Under the pieces are notes generated by a model that saw nothing but the letters and a program-made list of their open reading frames with translations, did no database searches and was not told the origin of the DNA. Positions 23,962 to 34,597 of a stretch of 64,000 bases of DNA are shown here, piece by piece; within the stretch, counting starts at the first letter, position 1, and every line of letters starts with the position of its first letter. The stretch comes from Aegilops tauschii subsp. strangulata (taxonomy: Eukaryota; Streptophyta; Magnoliopsida; Poales; Poaceae): contig NC_053037.3 of NCBI RefSeq assembly GCF_002575655.3, positions 250,265,135 through 250,329,134 on the forward strand, read 5' to 3'. Made by a program: the position numbers and the translations under genes.

Positions 23962-25200
23962 GGTTAGCATCAATAGAAACACAAAAGAATATGATCCTAC
24001 AGACTACTAGGAAGTGGTGGTGATGGTGGTGTGTCACAAAACCTTCAAGCGAATCTCAAATTCTTACCAGTTCTTACGCAGCAGCAGGTGGTGATCGGCA
24101 ACCGTTGTAGTCAAAAACTCTCAAAGCTTGGATATAGCGATTACCAGGAAGAGTCAAACGCACGATGTAGACTTATGTGGAGCTGGGAAGGCTTATAATA
24201 TGGTAGCAAAATGGTCAGCAATAATCAATTCAGAGATGCAAAGTTAAATAAACGCTCAACGACGGTACTGTGCTGGTCCTAGGCTAGACCGTGCTAGAGA
24301 CGCGAGCCTAGAACACTAACAAAATCACGGCGCTGCACGTAAATAAGGGAAAAGCACACTCTGGAATTTTTTTTTGCTTTTTTTCGCGCTCTTTTTTTTT
24401 GCGCTCCTCTTTTTTTTTGCGAAAAATCACTATAATGGCGAGTGTCTCAAAACTCTTCCCAGGTCAAACTGACAGGATAGGCACAAAAATTTTTTGACTA
24501 TTTTTTTCTGGAAATCAGGGCAGCGACGACGAAAAAGTGCGACAAAAAATAACTATGATGGCGAGTGTCTCAAAACACTCCCCGGGACCTAAAAATGGGA
24601 TAGGGAAAAAATATTTTTGGTCGCCGAAATTTTGGCCTAAAAACTGCCCGGGGGTCTCCAGACTTTTTTTCCGAGACCTACTCAGGCAAGGAAACACGAA
24701 ACGGAAAATAGATGGATCTCTAAAACAAACCAAATATGAAAAGAACTCGGATTGGTTGTGGATATATGGTGGTAGGATATGGCAGCGGTGGTGGTATATG
24801 GTAGCGGTGGTGGTATATGGATACGGATCGGTGGTGGTATATGGATACGGATTGGTGGAGGTATATGGATACGGATTCAAAGCGGTGGCGGATAAGCAAT
24901 GGTGGTAGATCGCAAGGCGATGATGATGGTGCGGCGGCGGCGTGACAACTTATGACCAGAACTCGAAACTCTAAAAGACTAGACTCTAAGACTAGCAACT
25001 TGACACGACGATGCAACCGCAAATTCAACAAAGCAAAAACCCTAAAAAGATTATGCAAAGGCTCAGATTGGTTCGGATATGATGAACTAACCCTAATTTT
25101 TTGTGTGGCTTTTTCGTGGACTGTAGGTATGAAGAACAGACTCGATCTAAACTACGAAAAATTGTAAAATCTCCCCGAGCAACCTGGAAATCTGATACCA
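23962..25200 (-). other. A2 leader and primer site
   Basis: The primer site TGGTATCAG is the complement of 25192-25200. The leader holds the ccatataccacc minisatellite (24760-24900), poly-T/A tracts, and the conserved hairpin (24279-24311). I see no gene in it. Confidence 0.8.
24279..24311 (-). promoter_or_regulatory. Conserved leader hairpin, A2 copy
   Basis: Perfect arms ctaggct (24279-24285) and agcctag (24305-24311), 19-nt loop, about 320 bp upstream of gag. Confidence 0.5.
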
Positions 25201-25202
25201 CT

Positions 25203-26117
25203 TGATAGAGGCAAAGGTGTCCCGTCTTTCGATGAGATGATGGATATCGCTTTGGTGGAAGTCGACTTTGACGATCCGACTACGAACGTGCGATGACGTC
25301 GCGCCTTAGCAATCGCTAAACCAACTCCGAGAGGTTATTGACCACGCCGGAGTACGATCAACCTGACCACGAGGGTCTGTTTCCTGCGAGCAAACGAAGA
25401 ACAAGCAAGAAACTGAGATTGCAATCTGGATATTGCGAATATAAGATGAAAGCTTTATTGATCAAGGTGGGGTTCTGTGACGCCTTTGTCTGGTCGTTGA
25501 ACACAAACGAAGTACGCGAAGTTGCAGCTATGGCGAACTTTTAATCTAAACAAAACCCAAAGTCTAAACGACGCCTTAAGGGCTGTTTATATGGAGGAAG
25601 AGGGGGGAATTTCGTGGCCCTTGGGGAAGGGGTCAGAAACCAACCCTATCTCTTGTTTCCCCACACATACGGACTCTAAAAATAGCCTATACTCAAGTAT
25701 TTCGAAATTACATGGGCCTGGCCCAATAATAAGGTGACGCAGCACCTAGAATAGCCTGTGGACGAAAGTTATGAAGTAGCTTCTTGTATATTTCGTCCAA
25801 GGCTTCATGCACGCATTATGGTGGCTTCAATGTCCTGATCATCACTTGTAACTCCGTTCTTGTCCCCCATGCGCATGCCATCATCTCCATGCTTGTTCTT
25901 GCTCCAGTGTTCATCCTTCTCAAAGCTAGGCCCTTCATTTGTAAGCAAAACAAATGTATCCAATTTAGGCAGCAGCATATTCTCATGAACATTAGAATCA
26001 TTACCAAGAAACGAAAGTACCTGGTAATTTAATTGGCGTGCGCGAGCTCTAGTAATTGGTCCAGTATGTATAGCAGCAGGGGTTGTGGGTGTAGAAATGG
26101 TATTGATGTCCTCATCA
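25203..26117 (-). repeat. 5' LTR of A2
   Basis: 915 bp with gcgatgacg, ttattgaccacgcc and actcaagtat markers, so a different subtype from the A2 3' LTR. It ends in tgtcctcatca at 26117, joined directly to plus-strand LTR-A sequence. Confidence 0.9.
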
Positions 26118-26921
26118 ATGATTCTAATGTTCATGAGAATATGATGCTGCCTAAATTGGATACTTTTGTTTTGCTTACAAATGAAGGGCCTAGCTTGGAG
26201 AAGGATGAACATTGGAGCAAGTACAAGCATGGAGTTGATGGCATGCGCAAGGGGAACAAGAACGGAGTTACAAGTGATGATTTCAGGACTTTGAAGCCAC
26301 CATAAGGAGTGAATGAAGCCTTGGACGAAATATACAAGATGCCACTTCATAAATTTCGTCCAGAGGCTATTCTAGGTGCTGCGTCACCTTATTATTGGGC
26401 CAGGCCCATGTAATTTCGAAATACATAAGTATAGGGTGTTTTTAGAGTTCGTATGTGTGGGGAAACAAGAGATAGGGTTGGTTTCGGACCCCTTCCCCAA
26501 GGGCCACGAAATATACCCCCCCTCTTCCTCCATATATACAGCCCTTAGGGCACCGTTTAGACTTTGGGTTTTGTTTAGATTAAAAGTTCGCCATAGCTGC
26601 AACTTCGCGTACTTCGTTTGTGTTCAACGACCAGACAAAGGCGTCATAGAACCCCACCTTGATCAATAAAGCTTTCCTCTTATATTCGCAATATCCAGAT
26701 TGCAATCTTAGTTTCTTGCTTGTTCTTCATTTGCCTGCAGGAAACAGACCTTCGTGGTCAGGTTGATCATGCTCCGGCGTGGTCAATAACCTCTCGGAGT
26801 TGGATTAGCGATTGCTAAGGCGCGACGTCCTCGCACATTCGTAGCCGGATCGTCAAAGTCGACTTCCTCCAAAACGATAGCCACCATCTCATCGAAAGAC
26901 GGGACACCTTTGCCTCTATCA
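26118..26921 (+). repeat. 3' LTR of E1, missing its first ~115 bp
   Basis: 804 bp starting inside LTR-A (atgattctaatgttc) and ending CTCTATCA, with the same subtype markers as 416-1333. It is followed by catgc, which matches the E1 left flank tatgc at four of five bases. The missing start was removed with the DNA lost when A2 formed. Confidence 0.85.
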
Positions 26922-27221
26922 CATGCCATGACACAATCCCTTGTCACACAATATGCTTTGCATGATGACGACAATTTTTGGTGCATCACCCCTCGAATGC
27001 TTGGTTTGCACTAACGCTAACCACATTTGTTTTTCTAAGTGTTTGTTGTCTTTGCTCCTTTTGAAGGAATCCTAAGACGGTGTGACATTGGAGAGTGCCC
27101 ATTTTGAGCTTCAAGATGACGAGAACTTGGTGATCGACCACTCCTACACGGCGACGCCATCTCTTTCCCATGGTGATTTGGATTTCGATCCGAGGTCGGA
27201 TCTTTCCCAAGGGGGAGGGGA
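26922..27221 (+). other. D1 internal 3' end and polypurine tract
   Basis: Continuation of the sequence at 1-415 after E1. It ends in the polypurine tract cccaagggggagggga (27206-27221). An open frame (27082-27324; SDLSQGGGDDAEHPTDITMS) runs through the tract into the LTR, as in families A and C. Confidence 0.65.
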
Positions 27222-28136
27222 TGATGCAGAGCATCCTACGGACATCACCATGTCAAGAGTCCATTTGGCAAGTGACACGTGCGACATCTACTTCACATAC
27301 ACAAAGGTGAATCATCTCCTTTAGACGTGTTCACTTGACCCTCTCGAGGATGGTATACTACTTGACACTCCTCCCGTGTGCATGCATAGGTATTGTCGGA
27401 GCTTCACGAATGTCGAGGAGGAGTGCAAGCGCCAAGGAACAACTACACCATCCGCGAGGGAAGCGTGGAAGAGAAGGAAGAAGAAGCCTGGACAAGCTTC
27501 TGGAAAGCCCGGAACTTCCGGCCCTCGGAACCTCCGGCCATCCCGGAACTTCCGGCCCCGACGCATCGAAGCCGTCCGAGAGTGTGCCAACTCTCTGGAT
27601 AGCCCGGACCTTGGCCGGACCTTCGCCTAGAACCTCCGGTGCCCAGACCTTCCGGCCGTCCCCAGAACTTCCGGCCCTGCCTGCGCAGAGACTCAGGCCA
27701 AGGCCCATGTACCCTTTCACCCCTCACTTACCCCTTCGTGGCTACTACTATATATACTCATCCCCCTCCTCCATTCTAGGGTTAGCAAAGGATTAGCTCA
27801 TGTTTGTGTGAGAGCTTTGCTCATCCACTTGGTTACCTTCTCCACGGAGATCGCGCCTCCTCGGAGAAGATCCTTCCAAGCGGATTCAAGACCCCCTCTT
27901 GGGTGGCCCCCCTCAAGACCTCCTCACGGAGATGAACTCTACCTTGTATATTTCCCTTTGTTGTTCATGTACCTTGTGGATCTTGTGTGTTTGATTCTAT
28001 AGTGGATGTGTGATTGGACTTGTTCTTGAGTGTTTCCCCCTGTGTTTTCTCTCCGTTCTTCCCTGTGTTCTTCATGTTCTTCGCGGGATCAGCTCCTTTC
28101 GTGAAAGATCGGGCCGTTAGGGTCTACCCTACATCA
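27222..28136 (+). repeat. 3' LTR of D1 (LTR-D)
   Basis: 915 bp, TGATGCAGAGCATCC...CCTACATCA. U3 holds a cluster of ccggaacttccgg-type palindromes (about 27506-27690) just upstream of a TATA element (tatatactc, near 27750). Open frames of 80-150 codons across the palindromes on both strands reflect stop-poor GC-rich sequence. The opening CATCC...ACATCACCATGTCAAGAG matches the D2 5' LTR. Confidence 0.8.
27506..27690. repeat. LTR-D palindrome array, D1 type (CCGGAACTTCCGG)
   Basis: Repeated GGAA(C)TTCCGG / GGAACCTCCGG motifs with spacers of 5-25 bp. D2 and D3 carry different cores (GGACATCC; GGATCATCC / GGACGATCC) at the same place. Confidence 0.75.
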
Positions 28137-28440
28137 GGAAACACAAGAGAATCACTCAAACCGACAAGATTCGATTACACATGTGCTAGATCCTCGGGAC
28201 ACAAAGAGATACGATCCAAAGTCAACATGGGACGATACATAGTGTAACCGGTTCTTCTCCGTGAGGAGGTCTGTATGGGGCCACCCGAGATGGGGTCTTG
28301 AATCCAACGTGGATCTTCTCCAAAGAGGGGTCGCGGTCTCTCTCGAGGAGTAGATCCGTATGGATGAGCGAGGATCTATCTCACAAATGAGCTATGACAA
28401 CGCTAACCCTAGAAAGAGGGAGGAGGAGGAGTATATATAG
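28137..28440 (-). repeat. Inverted partial LTR-D
   Basis: The reverse complement follows the D2 LTR from its TATA region (actatatatactc) to about 40 bp before its end, including cggagaagaaccggttac. It abuts the D1 LTR head to head, so D1 probably inserted into another LTR-D; the other half would lie left of the window. Confidence 0.75.
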
Positions 28441-29331
28441 TGATAGAGGCGAGGGTTCTGATCTTTCGATGAGATGATAACTATCGATTTGGTCGAGACG
28501 ACTTTGACGATCCGACTACAAAAGTGCACGATGTTGCGCCTTAGCAATCGCTAAACGAATCTCCCGAGGTTACTGACGATGCTGGAAGCACGATCAGCCT
28601 GACCACGAACGTTTATTGCTGCACGCAATCGAAGAACAAGCAAGAATATGATAAAAGCAATCTGAATATTGCAACTATGGATGAAATAGTGATAAAGGTG
28701 GGGATCCGAAATCGGTCTTGGTCTGGTCGTTGGACATAAACGAAGTACACGAAGTTGCGTTGGCTAACTTTTAACTAAAGAATCCCAAGGAAAAAGCTAC
28801 TAGATGGATCTACTTATATAGGAGCAAGGGGTGGCGGCCAAGGAGGTGGGAGGACGTCCCAAGGCAGCCTAAAACCAACCCTAGGTCTTACAAGGCTCAT
28901 GGGCCCAAGTGGAGGTGATGCAACACCTTTGGACTTGTAGTTTGACTCGGATTCTGCTGCAACGTCAGATTGTTTCGTCCATACCTCAACTCTCCAGACG
29001 AATTTGAAGGTGAATCCAGTTATGTTGGAAAGCGCACGAAATCTACTTTCCAACAAAAAAAGAATCACCCAATTCGGTGTCCGTATGAAAGAGTTATTGG
29101 CATTTTGAGTCAGGTATGTCTGTGCAGTCTGAATCTGAATCCAGAACGTGAGAGACTTGGACTCTATCTTCTCTTGGCCCAAAAGTGACGTGAGAGGACT
29201 TATTGAACAACACATAAACTTCTCTTTTTCCCTTATCTTCATATGTGGATTGTACAAATGTCCCATACACCTCACAAATATACACGTATGCAATATTTTC
29301 CGTCGTATCCAAGGTAGTCATGTCCTCATCA
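28441..29331 (-). repeat. LTR-C of C1, intron-less form
   Basis: 891 bp. Colinear with the 982-bp LTR of C2 except that the 89-bp GT...AG segment is exactly missing (junction 29270/29271; minus strand tttgtgag|gtgtatggg). A frame from the interior crosses the polypurine tract and this junction without a stop (29435 down to 29094). Confidence 0.88.
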
Positions 29332-31691
29332 TCCTCCCCTTCTTGAAAACAAAGCCGTCCTCGGCGTTGATTAATCTGAAATGTGGCTAACAAAAGAGAC
29401 AATGATGAGGACATCAATACCATTGTTACACCCACAACCCCTGCTGCTATACATACTGGACCAATTACTAGAGCTCGCGCACGCCAATTAAATTATCAGG
29501 TACTTTCATTTCTTGGTAATGATTCTAATGTTCATGAGAATATGATGCTGCCTAAATTGGATACATTTGTTTTGCTTGCAAATGAAGGGTCTGTCATGGA
29601 TAAGAGGGATGAACACTCGAGCAAGACCAAGCATGGAGATGATGGCATGCGTGAGGGGAACAAGAACGGAGTTACAAGTGATGATTTCAGGACTTTGAGG
29701 CCACCATAATGAGTGCATGAAGCCTTGGACGAAATATACAAGATGCCACTTCATAATATTCGTCCATAGGCTATTCTAGGTGCTGCGTCACCTTTTTATT
29801 GGGCCAGGCCCATGTAATTTCGAAATACCTAAGTATATGCTGTTTTTAGAGTCCGTATGTGTGGGGAAACCAGAGTTAGGGTTGGTTTCGGACCCCTCCC
29901 TCAAGGGCCACGAAATGCCCTCCTCTTCCTCCATATATACAGCCCTTAGGGCGTCGTTTAGACTTTGGGTTTTTTTAGATTAAAAGTTCGCCATAGCTGC
30001 AACTTCGCGTACTTCGTTTGTGTTCAACGACCAGACAAAGGCGTCACAGAACCCCACCTTGATCAATAAAGCTTTCCTCTTATATTCGCAATATCCAGAT
30101 TGCAATCTTAGTTTCTTGCTTGTTCTTCGTTTGCCTGCAGGAAACAGACCTTCGTGGTCAGGTTGATCGTCCTCCGGCGTGGTCAATAACCTCTTGGAGT
30201 TGGTTTAGCGATTGCTAAGGCGCGACGTCCTCGCATGTTCGTAGTCGGATCGTCAAAGTCGACTTCCTCCAAAACGATAGCCACCATCTCATCGAAAGAT
30301 CGGGACACCCTCGCCTCTATCAGATAAGGTGTACATGTTGTATATGTATATGTCATCCATTTTTAGTTCCCTTGATTTTTGCACATATGACACATGTATA
30401 CATGGGTAACTTTCATAGTTCATAAAATATAAAGCCAAAATACTGTCGCAAGAAGTAGAAGACATGAAAATATTGCAACTCAGTTTGCACATATAAGTGA
30501 AGCTCTTATTCATATCAAAAGATTGACAATGTTCATCATTAAACGATCCAAACATTAGTGCATAAACCTTACTTGCATCAAATTTACATGCTACAACATG
30601 CTTAAATAAGCAAACATGCAATAAGTCATTGGTCACAGAATCATCACCAAGATTAGAGGTTATATCAAGATGATTAAACATTATTTATTTTGCCACAACA
30701 GTTAATTCAATGGGTGCACTCAATATTGTTGGTATTTCAGTTATTTGATCACATGATGCATTCATGACAGTAACACAATTCTCTAAAATAGGTGGTGTGC
30801 CCAAATCAATAGGTAACTCAACACGTGATGTATTCAAGTTAACTAGGCATGCATCATTCTCATGTGAAAGTGGAAAATCTGTACCTTTGTCATTACCTCT
30901 TATGATCAACTCAGATGATGTAGGCACTCTCGATGGTGATGTGTCACATGGTGGACATGATGTTGTCCTCGCAACAACGGGTGTGGTTGTCATAGTATGC
31001 CTAGTAGTTGAAGAAACATCTATATCAACACTTGGAATGTGCACCGTGCGCTTGTTCTCCTTGTGGGCAACACATCGTTTTATTTCCTGTTCAGGTTTGC
31101 AAGCAAGACGAAACAAATGGTCCATAGGATAACACTCTATATGAATTAGTATCTCTTGAATATCACGGTTTAATCCTCCCCAAAATATATCCATGAAGTC
31201 TTCTTCACTTTCTTCTAAAAATGAGTGCAACAATATAGTTTGTAAATCATCATAATATTTTGTTACCGTGTTAGTGCCTTGTTTTAAATGTTGTAACTTT
31301 TTAATCACGTCACGAGTATAATAAACATCAACGAATCTATCTCTCATGACAAGTTTTAAATCATCCCAAGTAGTAGGTATAAAATCAGGGTTTAACCGAG
31401 AATATTCACTCCACCAAACTAAAGCAAACTACTGAAAGTAGTAACCGCAGCTTGAAATTTTTCATGCTCATCCAAATTATGGGAAGCAAATATAGCATTT
31501 ATTTTGTACTCCCATTCAATATATAAGTCAGGCCTAAAACGACCAGTAAATGGTGGCATGGAAACATTAACCTGATTATGTGCATTATGATGTTGTTGCA
31601 CCTCTTGTGACGACTGTTGTATTTTCTTAGGTGGTGGCAAATCTCCCACGATCGATGAAGGCCAAGAACTAACAACTCCAGAACCTATCAT
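29332..31691 (-). pseudogene. C1 gag-like gene, broken
   Basis: ATG at 31691 (MIGSGVVSSW...), Gag core similar to C2 (VSMPPFTGRFRPDLYIEWEYK, YYTRDVIKKLQHLKQGT, FWGGLNRDIQEIL), then the Cys/Asn-rich extension (MFNHLDITSNLGDDS..., MDDIYIYNMYTL). Lesions: a frameshift between 31419 and 31350, a TAA at 30685-30687, and insertion of S1 near the 3' end. Beyond S1 the frame resumes (SLLLATFQINQRRGRLCFQEG) and continues into the LTR. No zinc knuckle and no enzyme domain. Confidence 0.8.
29403..30322 (+). repeat. S1: solo LTR-A in C1
   Basis: 920 bp, complete ends, flanked by gacaa (29398-29402) and gataa (30323-30327), a target duplication with one change. C1 sequence is continuous across it. It was formed by LTR-LTR recombination after insertion. 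Confidence 0.9.
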
Positions 31692-32408
31692 GATTAGTAG
31701 AAAACAAGAAATAAAATCCGAGAATAATGTTCCTATGAACTACTAGGACGTGGTGGTAAAACGCTCACAGTATAGCAAATATCAATATCTTACAAGTTCT
31801 TACCATGCAGCAGGTGGTAACAAGCAACCAGCGGTGTCAAATAACTCCGAAGATTGAGTAAAGTGATTGTGAGGGGAACGTACATATACACGGTGTAGAA
31901 ATATGTGGAGCTTGGAAGGCTTGAATATATGGTAGCAAAAGATTAGCAATAATCAATTCAGAGATGCAATGTTGAATAAACGCTCAACGACGGTACTGTG
32001 CTGGTCCTAGGCTAGACCGGAACTAGAGACGCGAGCCTAGAACACTAATGAGGTCACGACGTAGCACAACTAGCATCAATAAAGGATATGAAGTAGCTCT
32101 GGATAGCAAGATATAAGTGAAGATCACAATAGCAGTAAAGATAATGATGTGAAACCACAGCCAAGCAGGATATATCAACAACTTTCTCTCCAACTTTTCT
32201 AGAGAAAAGTTTGTGCTAATTTTCTAACAATTTTTTACAGGAATGGCACTAACTCAAGCTTTCAAACGTAAAAAGAATCCCTCAATTCTGAGTTGATATA
32301 AGGAGTCAACAAAATTCTAAAACTGGCTTGAAAAACTGGAATAAGCTGTGTTCGCGAACTTTAGAAGGCAAAAAGATCTATTTAGAAGCCGATTTTAAGG
32401 TGCCAACT
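31692..32408 (-). other. C1 leader
   Basis: Matches the E1 and C2 leaders in reverse orientation, including the conserved hairpin at 32007-32040. It lacks the purine-rich upstream part and primer site, which were removed where A3 begins. Confidence 0.8.
32007..32040 (-). promoter_or_regulatory. Conserved leader hairpin, C1 copy
   Basis: Perfect 7-bp arms, loop one base longer than in the other six copies. Confidence 0.5.
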
Positions 32409-33324
32409 TGATGAGGACATCAATCCATTGTTACACCCACAGGCCCTGCTGCTATACATTCTGGACCAATTACTAGAGCTCGCGCACGCCAATTAAATTA
32501 CCAGGTAATTTCATTTCTTGGTAATGATTCTAATGTTCATGAGAATATGATGCTGCCTAAATTGGATACATTTGTTTTGCTTACAAATGAAGGGCCTAGC
32601 TTTGAGAAGGATGAACATTGGAGCAAGAACAAGCATGGAGATGATGGCATGCGCATGGGGAACAAGAACGGAGTTACAAGTGATGATTTCAGGACGTTGA
32701 GGCCACCATAATGCGTGCATGAAGACTTGGACGAAATATACAAGATGCTACTTCATAACTTTCGTCCAGAGGCTATTCTAGGTGCTGCGTCGCCTTATTA
32801 TTGGGCCAGGCCCATGTAATTTCGAAATACATAAGTATAGGCTGTTTTTAGAGTCCGTATGTGTGGGGAAACAAGAGATAGGGTTGGTTTCGGACCCCTT
32901 CCTCAAGGGCCACGAAATTCCCCCCTCTTCCTCCATATATACAGCCCTTAGGGCGTCGTTTAGACTTTGGGTTTTGTTTAGATTAAAAGTTCGCCATAGC
33001 TGCAACTTCGCGTACTTCGTTTGTGTTCAGCGACCAGACAAAGGCGTCACAGAACTCCACCTTGATCAATAAAGCTTTCATCTTATATTCGCAATATCCA
33101 GATTGCAATCTCAGTTTCTTGCTTGTTCTTCGTTTGCTCGCAGGAAACAGACCCTCGTGGTCAGGTTGATCGTGCTCCGGCGTGGTCGATAACCTCTCGG
33201 AGTTGGTTTAGCGATTGCTAAGGCGCGACGTCCTCGCACGTTCGTAGTCGGATCGTCAAAGTCGACTTCCATCAAAGCGATATTCATCATCTCATCGAAA
33301 GACGGGACACCTTTGCCTCTATCA
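32409..33324 (+). repeat. 5' LTR of A3 (LTR-A)
   Basis: 916 bp, followed by primer site TGGTATCAG at 33327-33335. Markers: acataagtatagg, cctcaaggg, gtcctcgcac. The matching 3' end is missing, so the target duplication (left caact) cannot be tested. Confidence 0.88.
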
Positions 33325-34597
33325 AGTGGTATCAGATTTCCAGGTTGCTCGGTGAGATTTTACAGTTTTTCATAGTTTAGATCGAGTCTGTTCTTCATAC
33401 CTACAGTCCACGAAAAAGCCACAAAAAAATTAGGGTTAGTTCATCATATCCGAACCAATCTGAGCCTTTGCATAATCTTTTTAGGGTTTTTGCTTTGTTG
33501 AATTTGTGGTTGCATCGTCGTGTCAAGTTGCTGGTCTTAGAGTCTAGTCTTTTAGAGTTTCGAGTTCTGGTCATAAGTTGTCACGCCGCCGCCGCACCAT
33601 CATCATCGCCTTGCCATCTACCACCATTGCTTATCCGCCACCGCTCTGAATCCGTATCTATATACCACCACCAATCCGTATCCATATACCACCACCAATC
33701 CGTATCCATATACCACCACCGATCCGTATCCATATACCACTACCGCTACCATATACCACCACCGCTGCCATATCCTACCGCCATATATCCACCACCAATC
33801 CGAGTTCTTTTCATATTCGGTTGGTTTTAGAGATCCATATATTTTCCGTTTCGTGTTTCCTTGCTTGAGTAGGTCTCGGAAAAAAAAAGAGTCTGGAGAC
33901 CCCCGGGCAGTTTTTAGGCCAAAATTTCGGCAACCAAAATTATTTTTTCCCTATCCTATTTTTAGGCCCCGGGTAGTGTTTTGAGACACTCGCCATCATA
34001 GTGATTTTTTGTCGCACTTTTTCATCGTCGCTGCCCTGATTTCCGAAAAAAAATAGTCAAAAAATTTTGTGCCATCCTGTCAGTTTGACCTGGGAAGAGT
34101 TTTGAGACACTCGCCATTATAGTGATTTTTCGCAAAAAAAAAGAGGAGAGCAAAAAAAAAGAGAGCGCAAAAAAAAAGAGCGAAAAAAAAAATTTCCAGA
34201 GTGTGCTTTTCCCTTGTTTATGTGCAGCGCCGTGATTTTGTTAGTGTTCTAGGCTCGCGTCTCTAGCACGGTCTAGCCTAGGACCAGCACAGTACCGTCG
34301 TTGAGCGTTTATTCAACTTTGCATCTCTGAATTGATTATTGCTTACCATTTTGCTACCATATTATAAGCCTTCCCAGCTCCACATAAGTCTACATCGTGC
34401 GTTTGACTCTCCCTGGTAATCGCTATATCCAAGCTTTGAGAGTTTTTGCCTACAACGGTTGCCGATCACCACCTGCTGCTGGGTAAGAACTGGTAAGAAT
34501 TTGAGATTCGCTTGAAGGTTTTGTGACACACCACCATCACCACCACTTCTAGTAGTCTGCAGGATCATATTCTTTTGTGTTTCTATTGCTGCTAACC
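33325..34597 (+). other. A3 primer site and leader
   Basis: Contains the tatccatataccaccaccaa minisatellite (about 33640-33800), a poly(A/G) stretch (34130-34195) and the conserved hairpin 34249-34281. From the hairpin to about 34400 the sequence is nearly that of the C leaders, while upstream it is unrelated to them. No gene seen. Confidence 0.8.
34249..34281 (+). promoter_or_regulatory. Conserved leader hairpin, A3 copy
   Basis: CTAGGCT (34249-34255) / AGCCTAG (34275-34281), followed by the shared run to about 34400. Confidence 0.5.

Larger units (their letters stand above)
18225..26117 (-). mobile_element. A2: nearly complete family A Gypsy retrotransposon (CRM-like), recombinant
   Basis: 7893 bp with LTRs at both ends (18225-19142 and 25203-26117), primer site, leader, full gag-pol and polypurine tract, all on the minus strand. 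There is no target duplication (left ctagg, right atgat). The flanks belong to different targets: A1b leader on the left, the interior of the E1 3' LTR on the right. The two LTRs belong to different subtypes. Together these indicate that A2 is the product of recombination between two minus-strand elements, with loss of the DNA between them. Confidence 0.85.
28441..32408 (-). mobile_element. C1: gag-only family C element, 5' LTR lost
   Basis: 3' LTR (28441-29331), interior with broken gag, and leader on the minus strand. It is interrupted by solo LTR S1 (29403-30322) and cut off in the leader at 32408 by the 5' LTR of A3. There is no pol. Confidence 0.85.

Noticed and set aside
24515..24908. 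Overlapping frames of about 120 codons in the A2 leader
   Set aside because: They run across the minisatellite and poly(A/T) tracts on opposite strands and are not conserved as protein in the other leaders.
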